From positions 147,108 through 211,107 of the forward strand of contig NZ_JYLO01000013.1 of assembly GCF_001439845.1 (NCBI RefSeq): 64,000 bases of DNA, written 5' to 3'. The translations under genes were made by a program, and so were the position numbers. Under the pieces are notes generated by a model. It was not told where the DNA came from. It ran no database searches and saw nothing but the letters and a program-made list of their open reading frames with translations. Below, piece by piece: positions 52,113 to 60,300 of this stretch. Source of the stretch: Pseudomonas lactis. Lineage in GTDB: Bacteria > Pseudomonadota > Gammaproteobacteria > Pseudomonadales > Pseudomonadaceae. Numbering within the stretch: the first letter of the stretch is position 1; each line of letters begins with the position of its first letter.

Positions 52113-52141
52113 TTGACAGCTTTTTAGAGCCCTTGTTATAA
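52113..52141 (+). promoter_or_regulatory. Strong sigma-70 promoter of hupB
   Basis: TTGACA (52113-52118), 17-base spacer, TTATAA (52136-52141). Just downstream of lon and about 97 bases before the hupB start. Confidence 0.85.
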
Positions 52142-52237
52142 AGCGGCTCTTAAGTGTCTGTAGGCCATTCAGCACTGGTTTTGCTTTTTACCAAAAAACT
52201 TAGAATCATACTCAATAGATATATAAGGGGACTTAGA

Positions 52238-52510
52238 GTGAACAAGTCGGAACTGATTGATGCTATCGCTGCATCCGCTGATATCCCGAAAGCTGCTGCT
52301 GGCCGTGCGCTGGACGCAGTAATCGAATCCGTCACTGGCGCTCTGAAGGCCGGCGACTCCGTGGTACTGGTAGGCTTCGGTACTTTCTCTGTGACTGACC
52401 GCCCAGCTCGCACTGGCCGTAACCCACAGACCGGCAAAGCACTGCAAATCGCTGCTGCCAAGAAACCAGGTTTCAAAGCCGGTAAAGCCCTGAAAGAAGC
52501 CGTTAACTAA
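52238..52510 (+). CDS. hupB: DNA-binding protein HU-beta
   Basis: A 90-residue nucleoid protein. GTG start at 52238 gives the standard MNKSELIDAIAASADIPK; AAGGGG lies a few bases upstream. HU signature GFGTFSVTDRPARTGRNPQTG with the DNA-inserting Pro in the RNP arm. Adjacent to lon as in other pseudomonads. Confidence 0.97.
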   Translation: MNKSELIDAIAASADIPKAAAGRALDAVIESVTGALKAGDSVVLVGFGTFSVTDRPARTGRNPQTGKALQIAAAKKPGFKAGKALKEAVN

Positions 52511-52563
52511 GCTTCGTTCAAGCCTTTGCTTACCCGGGTCGGACGCAGGTCTGGCCTGGCAGC

Positions 52564-52635
52564 GGAGCGGTAGCTGACCCACGTATCGGGTCGCCACGCC
52601 GGGGGTGCAGATTCGAACCCCCGTCCGCTCCGCCA
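52564..52635 (+). pseudogene. Degenerate tRNA-Asp-like remnant
   Basis: 72 nt beginning GGAGCGGTAG and ending CCGCTCCGCCA: a perfect 7-bp acceptor stem, G73 and encoded CCA. The segment CACGCCGGGGGT..TTCGA..CCGTCCGCTCCGCCA reads like tRNA-Asp, but the D arm is gone, the T loop is abnormal (12 bases between GGGGG and CCCCC), and the middle folds as GACCC-ACGTATC-GGGTC. It is too altered to be an ordinary tRNA. Either a decayed tRNA left after deletion of a tRNA cluster, or a tRNA-like RNA. Confidence 0.6.
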
Positions 52636-52641
52636 GTTACG

Positions 52642-52672
52642 AGAAGGCGCATCCTCGGATGCGCCTTTCTTC
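52642..52672 (+). terminator. Rho-independent terminator of hupB/tRNA-like unit
   Basis: AAGGCGCATCC-TC-GGATGCGCCTT followed by TCTTCT; strong stem directly after the tRNA-like element. Confidence 0.85.
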
Positions 52673-52738
52673 TATCCGGACTCTACCCACGCTCCACGGT
52701 TGCCTAATTTTTGAAGTTCAACCGTTTCTGGGGGACGC

Positions 52739-54613
52739 ATGCTGCAAAATATCAGGGACAATTCACAAGGCTGGATTGCCAAGACTATCATCGGGATCAT
52801 CGTCGCATTGATGGCGTTCACCGGTATCGAAGCCATTTTCCAGGCTTCGGGTAATAACAAGCAGGACGTGGCCGAGGTCAACGGTGAAGAAATCACCCAG
52901 ACCGAACTGAGCCAGGCTGTCGACATGCAACGGCGCCAGCTGATGCAACAGTTGGGCAAGGATTTCGACGCTTCCCTGCTGGACGAAAAGCTGCTGCGCG
53001 ATGCTGCCCTCAAGGGCCTGATCGACCGCAAGCTGCTGCTGCAAGGCGCTGCTGATTCCAAGTTCGGCTTCTCGGAAGCTGCGCTGGACCAGGTGATCCT
53101 GCAGACGCCGGAATTCCAGGTGGACGGCAAGTTCAACGCCGAACGCTTTGACCAGGTGGTTCGTCAGCTGGGCTATAGCCGCATGCAATTCCGTCAGATG
53201 CTGACCCAGGAAATGCTGATCGGCCAGGTTCGTGCAGGCATCGCCGGCAGTGGTTTCGTGACCGACGCCGAGGTGCTGGCATTCGCCCGCCTGGAAAAAC
53301 AGACCCGCGACTTCGCCACCGTCAACATCAAGGCTGACCCAGCGGCGGTGAAACTCACCGACGACGAGGTCAAGGCCTACTACGACCAGCACGCCAAAGA
53401 GTTCATGACCCCGGACCAGGTGGTCATCGACTATCTGGAATTGAAGAAGTCGTCCTTCTTCGACCAGGTTACTGTCAAGGACGATGAGCTGCAGGCTGCC
53501 TACGAGAAGGAAACCGCCAACCTCGCTGAACAGCGTCGTGCCGCGCACATCCTGATTGAAGTCAACGACAAGGTCACCGAGGCGCAAGCCAAGGCCAAGA
53601 TCGAAGACATCCAGGCGCGCCTGGCCAAGGGTGAGAAGTTCGAAGCCCTGGCCAAGGAGTTCTCCCAGGATCCAGGTTCGGCCAACAATGGCGGCGACCT
53701 CGGTTTTGCCGGCCCTGGTGTTTACGACCCGGACTTCGAAACCGCGCTGTACGGCTTGAAGCAAGACCAGGTGTCGACGCCGGTGCGCACCACCTTCGGT
53801 TGGCACCTGATCAAGTTGCTGGGCGTTGAAGCGCCTGAGGTGCCATCGTTCGCCAGCCTGAAAGACAAGCTGACCCGCGAGCTCAAGGCCCAGCAGGTTG
53901 AACAGCGTTTTGTCGAAGCGACCAAGCAATTGGAAGATGCGGCATTCGAAGCCTCTGACCTGGCCCAGCCGGCGTCTGACTTGAAGCTGACCGTCCACAC
54001 CTCGGCGCCGTTTGGCCGTGAAGGTGGCGAAGGTGTTGCGGCCAACCGTGCCGTGGTCACTGCAGCCTTCAGCCCGGAAGTGCTGGATGAAGGTGCCAAC
54101 AGCAGCGCTATCGAGCTGGACCCGGAAACCATCATCGTGCTGCGTGCCAAAGAGCATCTCAAGCCGGCCCAATTGCCGCTGGAGAACGTTGCTGCGGCCA
54201 TTCGCACCCAGATGACCAAGGAGCGCGCGAGCGCTGCCGCCAAAGCCCGTGCCGACGAGTTGATCGCCAGCCTGCGTGATGGCAAGACCGCGCTGGACCA
54301 GCCGGTTGACGGTCAGGCCTGGAAGGTGACTGAGGCGGCTACCCGTGGCCAGGAGTCTATCGACCCGGCCGTGCTGCAAGCCTTGTTCCGCATGCCCAAG
54401 CCTGCGGCCAAGGACAAACCGACCTTCACCACCGTGACCCTGCGCGATGGCAGCCTGATGATCGTGCGCTTGAACGGCGTGAACGAAGCGGCGGCCCCTA
54501 CGGACGAAGAAAAGGCGCAATACCGCCGCTTCCTCGCTTCCCGTATTGGCCAGCAGGACTTCGCGGCCTACCGCAAGCAGCTGGAAACCCAGGCAGACAT
54601 CAAGAAGTACTGA
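52739..54613 (+). CDS. ppiD: Peptidyl-prolyl isomerase D, periplasmic chaperone
   Basis: A 624-residue membrane-anchored SurA-like protein. N-terminal anchor (about residues 12-34, WIAKTIIGIIVALMAFTGIEAIF), SurA N-like chaperone segments, a parvulin domain at about 260-355 (RAAHILIEVNDKVTEAQAKAKIEDI...GDLGFAGPGVYDPDFE) and a C-terminal chaperone region. Helps outer membrane protein folding at the Sec exit. GGGGGACGC precedes the ATG. Confidence 0.95.
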   Translation: MLQNIRDNSQGWIAKTIIGIIVALMAFTGIEAIFQASGNNKQDVAEVNGEEITQTELSQAVDMQRRQLMQQLGKDFDASLLDEKLLRDAALKGLIDRKLLLQGAADSKFGFSEAALDQVILQTPEFQVDGKFNAERFDQVVRQLGYSRMQFRQMLTQEMLIGQVRAGIAGSGFVTDAEVLAFARLEKQTRDFATVNIKADPAAVKLTDDEVKAYYDQHAKEFMTPDQVVIDYLELKKSSFFDQVTVKDDELQAAYEKETANLAEQRRAAHILIEVNDKVTEAQAKAKIEDIQARLAKGEKFEALAKEFSQDPGSANNGGDLGFAGPGVYDPDFETALYGLKQDQVSTPVRTTFGWHLIKLLGVEAPEVPSFASLKDKLTRELKAQQVEQRFVEATKQLEDAAFEASDLAQPASDLKLTVHTSAPFGREGGEGVAANRAVVTAAFSPEVLDEGANSSAIELDPETIIVLRAKEHLKPAQLPLENVAAAIRTQMTKERASAAAKARADELIASLRDGKTALDQPVDGQAWKVTEAATRGQESIDPAVLQALFRMPKPAAKDKPTFTTVTLRDGSLMIVRLNGVNEAAAPTDEEKAQYRRFLASRIGQQDFAAYRKQLETQADIKKY

Positions 54614-54626
54614 TGCCGGCCTGAAT

Positions 54627-54665
54627 AAAAAGACCCCGACCTGAAAAGGCCGGGGTCTTTTTTTG
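54627..54665. terminator. Bidirectional terminator between ppiD and nhaA
   Basis: AAAAAGACCCCG-ACCTGAAAAGGC-CGGGGTCTTTTTTT: strong stem with A-run and T-run, serving both convergent genes. Confidence 0.92.
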
Positions 54666-54694
54666 CCTTTGATAAAGTGAGTGCTGAATGCGCT

Positions 54695-56038
54695 TTAGGC
54701 GTTCTTGGCTGCAAACTTGAGCTTGCCCCACGTCAACCCGATCACCGCCGCCAGGGTTGAAGCCGCCAACACGCTCAGCTTGGCAGCCGACAGCAGGGCC
54801 GGGTCGGAGAATGCCAGGGACGAGATAAAGATCGACATGGTAAAACCGATCCCCGCCAACAGGCCGACCAGGCCAACGCCCGTCCAGGTCACACCGTCCG
54901 GCAGCTTGCAGATGTTGAGCTTGACCAGCGCCAGGCTCGCCAGCATCACGCCCAGAGGCTTGCCGAGCACCAGGGCGAAGATGACGCCCATGAACACACC
55001 GTGGGCCAGCGGGTCATCCAGATTGAAACCGTCCAGGCTTACACCGGCGTTGGCCAAGGCAAACAGCGGCATCACGCCGAAGGCTACCCAGGGGTGCAGC
55101 GCTGATTGAACCCGCTGCACCGGCGGCAGTATTTCCCGCTGGGCTTCGCGCAATTGCTTGAGGGGGGCGGCGACTTGCTGGGCCCCTTCGGCTGGCTGCG
55201 AGAACCGGTCCATCAGCTCGTTGAAGGTACGTTCGATGGTTTCCAGCGGGCGTTCCCGGGTGGGCTTGGAATTGACCGGGGTCATCAAGCCAAGGATCAC
55301 CCCGGCCAGCGTTGGGTGCACGCCGGTCTTGAGCAGGCCAAACCACACAATAGCGCCCGGCAGCAGGTAGATCGCCGCCTTGCTGATCCCCATGCGTTGG
55401 AACACCAGCACCAGGGCCAGCCCGCCTGCGGCAATCACCAAGCCCATGTAGTCGAGGCTGGCGGTGAAGAAGATCGCGATGATCAAGATCGCCACGATGT
55501 CATCGATGATCGCCAGTGCCAGCAGCAGGATACGCACGCCACTGGGGATCGACTTGCCCAGCAGCGCGAGCACGCCCACGGCAAAGGCGATGTCGGTCGC
55601 GGTGGGCACCGCCCAGCCACTCGCGGCGGCGGTACCGTGGTTGAGCAGGGTGTAGATGAGTGCCGGCATCAGCACACCGCCCAACGCCGCGCCCAGCGGC
55701 AGCGTGGCCAGCTTCAGGTTGGCGAGGGCGCCGTCTTTGATTTCCTGGCGGATCTCGGCACCCACCACCAGGAAGAAGATGGTCATCAGCCCGTCATTGA
55801 CCAGAAAATGCAGGGAGCGCGACACGCTGTAGTCGCCCAGCCCGAGGGTGATGGGCGTGTTCCAGAAATGCTCGTAGGTCGCGGCGGCGGGGCTGTTGGC
55901 CCACACCAGCGCAACGATGGCGGCCAGCAACAGCACGATACCGCTGACGGCTTCAATATGTGAAAAGCGCTCAAGGGCGGACAGCGCGCCCTCAGTCAAA
56001 CGCTGGGGGCGGGGGATGGCGGGGCGTTTATCAGGCAC
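54695..56038 (-). CDS. nhaA: Na+/H+ antiporter NhaA
   Basis: Electrogenic sodium/proton antiporter of the inner membrane. GTG start at 56038 (reads MPDKRPAIPRPQRLTEG, 447 aa) with GGAGA six bases before; a TTG further upstream is unlikely. About 12 helices; the paired aspartates of the transport site appear in LALAIIDDIVAILIIA, and the TM4 unwound region in GWAVPTATDIAFAVGVLALLG. A hydrophilic insertion of about 60 residues (TRERPLETIERTFNELMD...) lies mid-protein, longer than in E. coli NhaA. Confidence 0.94.
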   Translation of the reverse strand: MPDKRPAIPRPQRLTEGALSALERFSHIEAVSGIVLLLAAIVALVWANSPAAATYEHFWNTPITLGLGDYSVSRSLHFLVNDGLMTIFFLVVGAEIRQEIKDGALANLKLATLPLGAALGGVLMPALIYTLLNHGTAAASGWAVPTATDIAFAVGVLALLGKSIPSGVRILLLALAIIDDIVAILIIAIFFTASLDYMGLVIAAGGLALVLVFQRMGISKAAIYLLPGAIVWFGLLKTGVHPTLAGVILGLMTPVNSKPTRERPLETIERTFNELMDRFSQPAEGAQQVAAPLKQLREAQREILPPVQRVQSALHPWVAFGVMPLFALANAGVSLDGFNLDDPLAHGVFMGVIFALVLGKPLGVMLASLALVKLNICKLPDGVTWTGVGLVGLLAGIGFTMSIFISSLAFSDPALLSAAKLSVLAASTLAAVIGLTWGKLKFAAKNA

Positions 56039-56321
56039 GACAAATCTCCATTGGCGGCCCGACCAATGCTTGGCTTTTAACCTGCGCCGTACTTTATGCA
56101 GCAACGCACCCAGGGACGATGATAGAAAGGTGAGGAATAAGTTGTAAACAAACTTGTCATAGAACCGCGCACATTACGGATCTTTATCGATCCTATGTGT
56201 GCCAGGCTTTTTCCTACTGATGCTGCTGTCTAAGCCTGAGATGTTTTACCGACAGGAATCGCGCTTCAATGTCGTGTTCTGTTGCACAATACCGTCCGGA
56301 CCGTTTTCTTCAGGATTTTCA

Positions 56322-57113
56322 ATGTCGACATCATTTCACTTGCGCACTCTCGGGTTGGCGCTGGTGCTGGCGGGCGCTGCGGGCTGCTCGTCACCCAAGA
56401 CCGCTATCTACGAACATGAGAATTTCGACGACTCCGGTACGTTTTCCCGCGATTACCCGGTGAGCGATGTGGCGGCCTGTGAGGCTGCGCGCCGTGCCCT
56501 GCTGAGTCAGGGCTACATCATTACCAGTAGCGATCCGAAGTTGGTGGCCGGCAACAAGAGCTTCCAGCAGACCGGCGAGACCCACCTGCAGATCAGTTTC
56601 AATGTGGTGTGCGCCGCTGATGGCAAGGGCAGCAATCACTCGACGATGTTTGCCAACGCCTTGCAGGACCGCTATGCGCTGAAGAAGGTCAACAACTCCG
56701 CGAGCCTCGGCGTGGGCGTGCTGGGCTCGGTGTCGATGCCGATTGGCTCCACCGATGATTCGATGGTGAAAGTGGCCAGCGAGACCGTCTCGGCACCCAA
56801 GTTCTACGAGCGCTACTTCGCGCTGGTGGACGTGTTCCTGCCGCAGGAAGTGAAGCAGGCCGAGCATATCCCCGAGCAGCCCAAGGCCGACCTGGGCGTG
56901 CCCGAGCCCAAGGCCGCTCCGGCAGCCGAGAAGGTCGAGGCGCCGAAGGAGGTGCCTGTAGCGCCCGCCGCTGCAGAGCCGCTTGCGCCACCACCTGAGG
57001 CAGCACCGATCGCGCCGGTGACAGAGCCTGCTCCGGTGGCGCCGGCGCCGACTGATCCTACGTTGCCGGCGCCGACAGAAGCGATTCCACCGCTTCCGAT
57101 GCCTGCGCAATAA
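56322..57113 (+). CDS. DUF2242-like lipoprotein with Pro/Ala-rich tail
   Basis: A 263-residue predicted lipoprotein starting MSTSFHLRTLGLALVL, lipobox AAGC (C22). The globular part (about 25-185) matches the pattern of DUF2242: YEHENFDDSGTFSRDYPVS, ACEAARRALLSQGYIITSSD and FYERYFALVDVFL. The last ~75 residues are Pro/Ala/Glu-rich (PAPVAPAPTDPTLPAPTE) and could span the peptidoglycan. Function unknown; divergent from nhaA. Confidence 0.82.
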   Translation: MSTSFHLRTLGLALVLAGAAGCSSPKTAIYEHENFDDSGTFSRDYPVSDVAACEAARRALLSQGYIITSSDPKLVAGNKSFQQTGETHLQISFNVVCAADGKGSNHSTMFANALQDRYALKKVNNSASLGVGVLGSVSMPIGSTDDSMVKVASETVSAPKFYERYFALVDVFLPQEVKQAEHIPEQPKADLGVPEPKAAPAAEKVEAPKEVPVAPAAAEPLAPPPEAAPIAPVTEPAPVAPAPTDPTLPAPTEAIPPLPMPAQ

Positions 57114-57210
57114 CGCAATGCTCGAATGTGGGAGCGGGGTGTCAGGTAGAGAAGCGTCGGCTGACAGGTCGCTATCGCAGCATAGGTATCGACACAACTC
57201 TGTAGCGCTC

Positions 57211-57438
57211 AACAGTAACCACGATGCGAAGCGAGCCGCTCTTGCTCTTGATCTGCTTTTGATCTTGATCTTAAGCGCCCCGTCAAACCACGCTGGCGGA
57301 TTACGGGCACACCGAGCCCAAGCGAGGTGCCGAGTGGTGGGGCAAGAGCGTTTTGCTTACTTTTGACTGGGCCGGCAATCCGGCTTTTCAAAAGTAAGAC
57401 GCCGTCAGGGCGGAACCCTAAGTGGCCGTTACCGCAGG
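57211..57438 (-). repeat. Long dispersed repeat, inverted and internally deleted copy
   Basis: Reverse complement of the 6935-7250 repeat: the CGGTAACGGCCACTTAGGGT end lies at ~57418-57437 and the CATCGTGGTTACTG end at ~57211. It lacks about 100 bp in the middle; the junction joins CCGCCAG to CGTGGTTTGACGG, suggesting loss between short direct repeats. One segment is replaced by an unrelated hairpin (GCCGGATTGCCGGC). Confidence 0.85.
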
Positions 57439-57489
57439 GATGGATATGTACTCATTCCAGCCCAACTAAATGGCCGACCACAAGGCCGC

Positions 57490-57662
57490 CTTCGCGAGCA
57501 AGCCCGCTCCCACAGGTTGATCGTGGGGTGTCAGGTAGATAGGTGTCGGCTGGCAGTGCGTCATCGCAGGCAAGCCAGCTCCCACAGTTGGACCGTGGGG
57601 TGTCAGGTGGATAGGCGTCGGCTGTCAGGCCGTCTTCGCAGGCAAGCTAGGTCCCACATGTT
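57490..57662. repeat. Tandem REP array (second copy of composite repeat)
   Basis: Three REPs in one orientation (CGAGCAAGCCCGCTCCCACA, GCAGGCAAGCCAGCTCCCAC, and a diverged GCAGGCAAGCTAGGTCCCAC) separated by a GTGGGGTGTCAGGT(A/G)GATAGG(T/C)GTCGGCTG spacer. The spacer is the complement of that at 6.76-6.87 kb. Confidence 0.82.
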
Positions 57663-57824
57663 GTGCGAGGTTGCGGTTAAGCTAAATCCTGTGATCGCTG
57701 CTACGTTTAATCCTGAAGAGCAGGAATGTCACGACGTCGACATTTTTTCGTCATGACGGCACTTTAGGCTGGGTTCGCAGGTCATTAATCTGCAACCGCT
57801 TTCAACATGAAGAAGGAGTCCACC

Positions 57825-57911
57825 ATGGACGATTACCAGGAAGAACTGCTGGAGTACCAGGCATTCGAGCTAGACCCACTGGACCCAGCCGACGATGCCA
57901 CCGAGCTGTAA
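57825..57911 (+). CDS. 28-residue acidic peptide
   Basis: MDDYQEELLEYQAFELDPLD...DDATEL, 28 residues, 11 of them Asp or Glu and only one basic-free run, net charge strongly negative. A textbook ribosome site (AAGGAG) lies six bases before the ATG. No signal or membrane segment. A perfect 10-bp palindrome, CGTCATGACG (57749-57758), sits upstream. It ends eight bases before the stop of a convergent AraC-type gene. I believe it is translated but know no function. Confidence 0.65.
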   Translation: MDDYQEELLEYQAFELDPLDPADDATEL

Positions 57912-57919
57912 CACCGACT

Positions 57920-58954
57920 TCAGGCGGAGTGGCGCTGACTGCGGCGAAATTCCCCTGGGGTCTGGTTGTTCCAGCGCCTGAAGGCCCTTTGGAAGGCTTG
58001 GGCTGAAGCAAAACCGAGCAAGTAGGCGATCTCGCCGAACGCCAGTTCCGTGTCGCGAATGTAGGTCATGGCCAGGTCGCGACGGGTGTCATTGAGAATC
58101 GCGCGAAACTGCGTGCCTTCCTCGGCCAGTTTGCGCCGCAATGTCCAGGTGGGCAGCTTCAAGCGTGCCGCCACTTCCTCCAGGTCGGGTTCCCGGCCAC
58201 CATTGAGCATCGGCCCGAGCAAACGGGTAATGCGCTCGCGCAGGCTGCGGGTGCGAGTCAGTTGCTCCAATTCCCTTTCACACAGTTGTAGCAACAGGTG
58301 CCAGGTGCTTGGGCAATGCTGTGGGTTGCGCAGCGCCAGGGTCGGTTGGCTGAGGCGCAGTTGATTGACCTCTGCGCCGAAGTGCACCACACCCTCTCCC
58401 AGCACCTTGTAGTGGTCGTGGTAGTCCGGCGCGTCGAACTCGATTTCAATCCGCTGGGCCTGCACCGGCTGTTGCGCCAGGCCGGACAGCTGCTGCAACC
58501 AGCCGGCGATGATCGAATCCACCACAAAGCGGTTGTAGGCGTTGTAGGGGCTGATGGAATAAAACCGCAGCCACGCGCCTTCGGCGTCTTCATGAAAGCT
58601 TGATTGCCCGCGATAGTTGGAACCGTAAAGCGCTTCAAAGCGTGTGAGCGTACGTGCGGCTTCGCGCACAGTGGGCGCTTGTGCGGCGGTGACGCCGGCA
58701 AGGCCGGCCTGGCTCAAGCGGCTGAGCTGGCCCATGCGCAAGCCCAGGCCGGGGTTGCCGGTCAGCTGGATGGCCGCGTGGCCCAGGCGCATGTAGCGCG
58801 GGATCGACAAGCGTGCACCGGCTTCAGCCAGGCGCGCCGGATCAAGGCCGTATTGCAGCAGCAGGGGCTGCGGGTCCAGGCCGTGGCTGTGGATGGCGTC
58901 GGCCAGGGTATGCACGAAGCCCACCGACAGATCCCCCAGGCGCACCGGCTTCAC
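57920..58954 (-). CDS. AraC-family regulator with arabinose-binding-like N-domain
   Basis: A 344-residue regulator with GTG start (MKPVRLGDLSVGFV). The N-terminal ~200 residues have the OruR/ArgR-like ligand domain (YGLDPARLAEAGARLSIPRYMRLG...FEALYGSNYRGQSSF). C-terminal double HTH (LEEVAARLKLPTWTLRRKLAEEGTQFRAILNDTRRDLAMTYI and GEIAYLLGFASAQAFQRAFRRWNNQTPGEFRR). It begins four bases after the nitrilase-like gene, so they are one operon. The nearby fadH may be the target; that is inference. Confidence 0.88.
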   Translation of the reverse strand: MKPVRLGDLSVGFVHTLADAIHSHGLDPQPLLLQYGLDPARLAEAGARLSIPRYMRLGHAAIQLTGNPGLGLRMGQLSRLSQAGLAGVTAAQAPTVREAARTLTRFEALYGSNYRGQSSFHEDAEGAWLRFYSISPYNAYNRFVVDSIIAGWLQQLSGLAQQPVQAQRIEIEFDAPDYHDHYKVLGEGVVHFGAEVNQLRLSQPTLALRNPQHCPSTWHLLLQLCERELEQLTRTRSLRERITRLLGPMLNGGREPDLEEVAARLKLPTWTLRRKLAEEGTQFRAILNDTRRDLAMTYIRDTELAFGEIAYLLGFASAQAFQRAFRRWNNQTPGEFRRSQRHSA

Positions 58955-58958
58955 GGCG

Positions 58959-60089
58959 CTACAGCCAGATATTCAGCAGGCGCGCACCACGAGCGTCGCC
59001 ATCGGCGAAGACTTGCCCATTGCGGCTGAGAAAACTCTGGCCGGCGCTGCCCAGGTCCCAGAACTGCCCGCGCAGAAAGACGCTCATGCCCGCGGTGGCT
59101 TGGCTGACGGGTGGCTGGCTGATCAGGGTGAGGCGACGCCAGGCTGCGCCCTCGCTGGTTTCTTCAGGCTTGAGGCTCACTTCAGAGGGCGTGGATACGC
59201 TCTTGAAGCCACGCCACGGACGCTCCCAGGTGTCGCGGCCGGTCACAAAAGCGGGCACCGCGATCAATTGCGCGCCTTGCTCGTTGAGCTTGCGGTAGTT
59301 GTCCGGGTACCAGCTGTCGCTGCCCACCAGGATGCCCAGGCGCCCCGCGGGAGTATCGACAACGTTGACGGCATGCTCATCACCCGGCTCGATAAAGCCA
59401 CGCTCATCGTAGATCGGGTAAAGCTGGCGCTGCGGTTGGCCCAGCGGCAAGCCGTCGGCGGCAAACACCACGCTGGCGTTGTACAGCGCGCCATGGCCGA
59501 TTTCCAGTTGGCCCTGGATCACGCTTGGGTTGGGCAGGGCGATGGAGCCGGCCACCAGGGTCACGCCAAATTCTTTGGCGAGGCCGCCAAACAACACTTG
59601 ATAGTCGCGGGCCATGGCCGGGGCTTTCATACGCAGGTACGCATCATCCATGCGGTTGTCGCCGGTGGCGCTGATCCAGGCTTTGGCAAATTGCAGTGGG
59701 TTGCTGATCGACAGCCAGTTCATGGCGTCCTTGAGATGAGCGGCCTGGTACAGCTCGTTTTTTTCGCCGCCGAGCATCAGCCAGGTGCCGATATGTTCCG
59801 GCAGCACCACCACGGTCTTGGCATTGATCAGCCCCAGGTCCCGAGCGTTTTGCAGGTAGGCCGACAGCTTCAGGTGCAGGCGTTCCAGGCTCTGGTAATC
59901 GGCAGGGAACAGCTCCGGCTGGATGCCCAGCAGGTTGCCCCGGTCGGCCGGTTCACCCTCATTGACGGCGAGGGTGATGCGCAGGTCGGACAGGTAATGC
60001 GCCACGGGGCGCTCCTGGGTCCAGACCAAGTACGCGGCGAGGGAGGCAACCAGGGCCATGATGACGGTGAACGCTAGAAGTTTACGCAT
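58959..60089 (-). CDS. Membrane-anchored nitrilase-fold protein lacking catalytic Cys and Lys
   Basis: A 376-residue protein with an N-terminal transmembrane segment (residues 4-23) and a carbon-nitrogen hydrolase domain after it. The catalytic Glu is kept (E98, VVLPEHIGTW). The Lys motif reads PQRQLYP (Q222 where Lys is expected), and the Cys motif, normally ICWDxWFPE, reads VGSDSWYPD (G256 for Cys). Two of three catalytic residues are gone, so hydrolysis of amides or nitriles is unlikely. Pairs with the AraC-type gene downstream and is divergent from fadH. Confidence 0.85.
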   Translation of the reverse strand: MRKLLAFTVIMALVASLAAYLVWTQERPVAHYLSDLRITLAVNEGEPADRGNLLGIQPELFPADYQSLERLHLKLSAYLQNARDLGLINAKTVVVLPEHIGTWLMLGGEKNELYQAAHLKDAMNWLSISNPLQFAKAWISATGDNRMDDAYLRMKAPAMARDYQVLFGGLAKEFGVTLVAGSIALPNPSVIQGQLEIGHGALYNASVVFAADGLPLGQPQRQLYPIYDERGFIEPGDEHAVNVVDTPAGRLGILVGSDSWYPDNYRKLNEQGAQLIAVPAFVTGRDTWERPWRGFKSVSTPSEVSLKPEETSEGAAWRRLTLISQPPVSQATAGMSVFLRGQFWDLGSAGQSFLSRNGQVFADGDARGARLLNIWL

Positions 60090-60300
60090 GGGGCAACAGA
60101 CAACAGACCAGGTGCAGGGTTCGCGACTAGGGTAGGGCCCATGGCGTGGCTTGCCAAGGGGCGCTGTGCATTTGGATCAATAACTTGTCAGTTTCAGTCA
60201 TTGAGCCGTGGTCCACCGCCTCTTAGTCTGTGGGACATAAACCGATGGCACGCCGTTCGAGTGCGCCACGTCCCGTGATGATCCGTTGTGGAGCTGTACC

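Noticed and set aside
52564..52635. Functional tRNA with GTA anticodon
   Set aside because: The 5-bp stem and 7-base loop give GTA, but position 33 is C, no D arm exists and the T arm does not fold normally.
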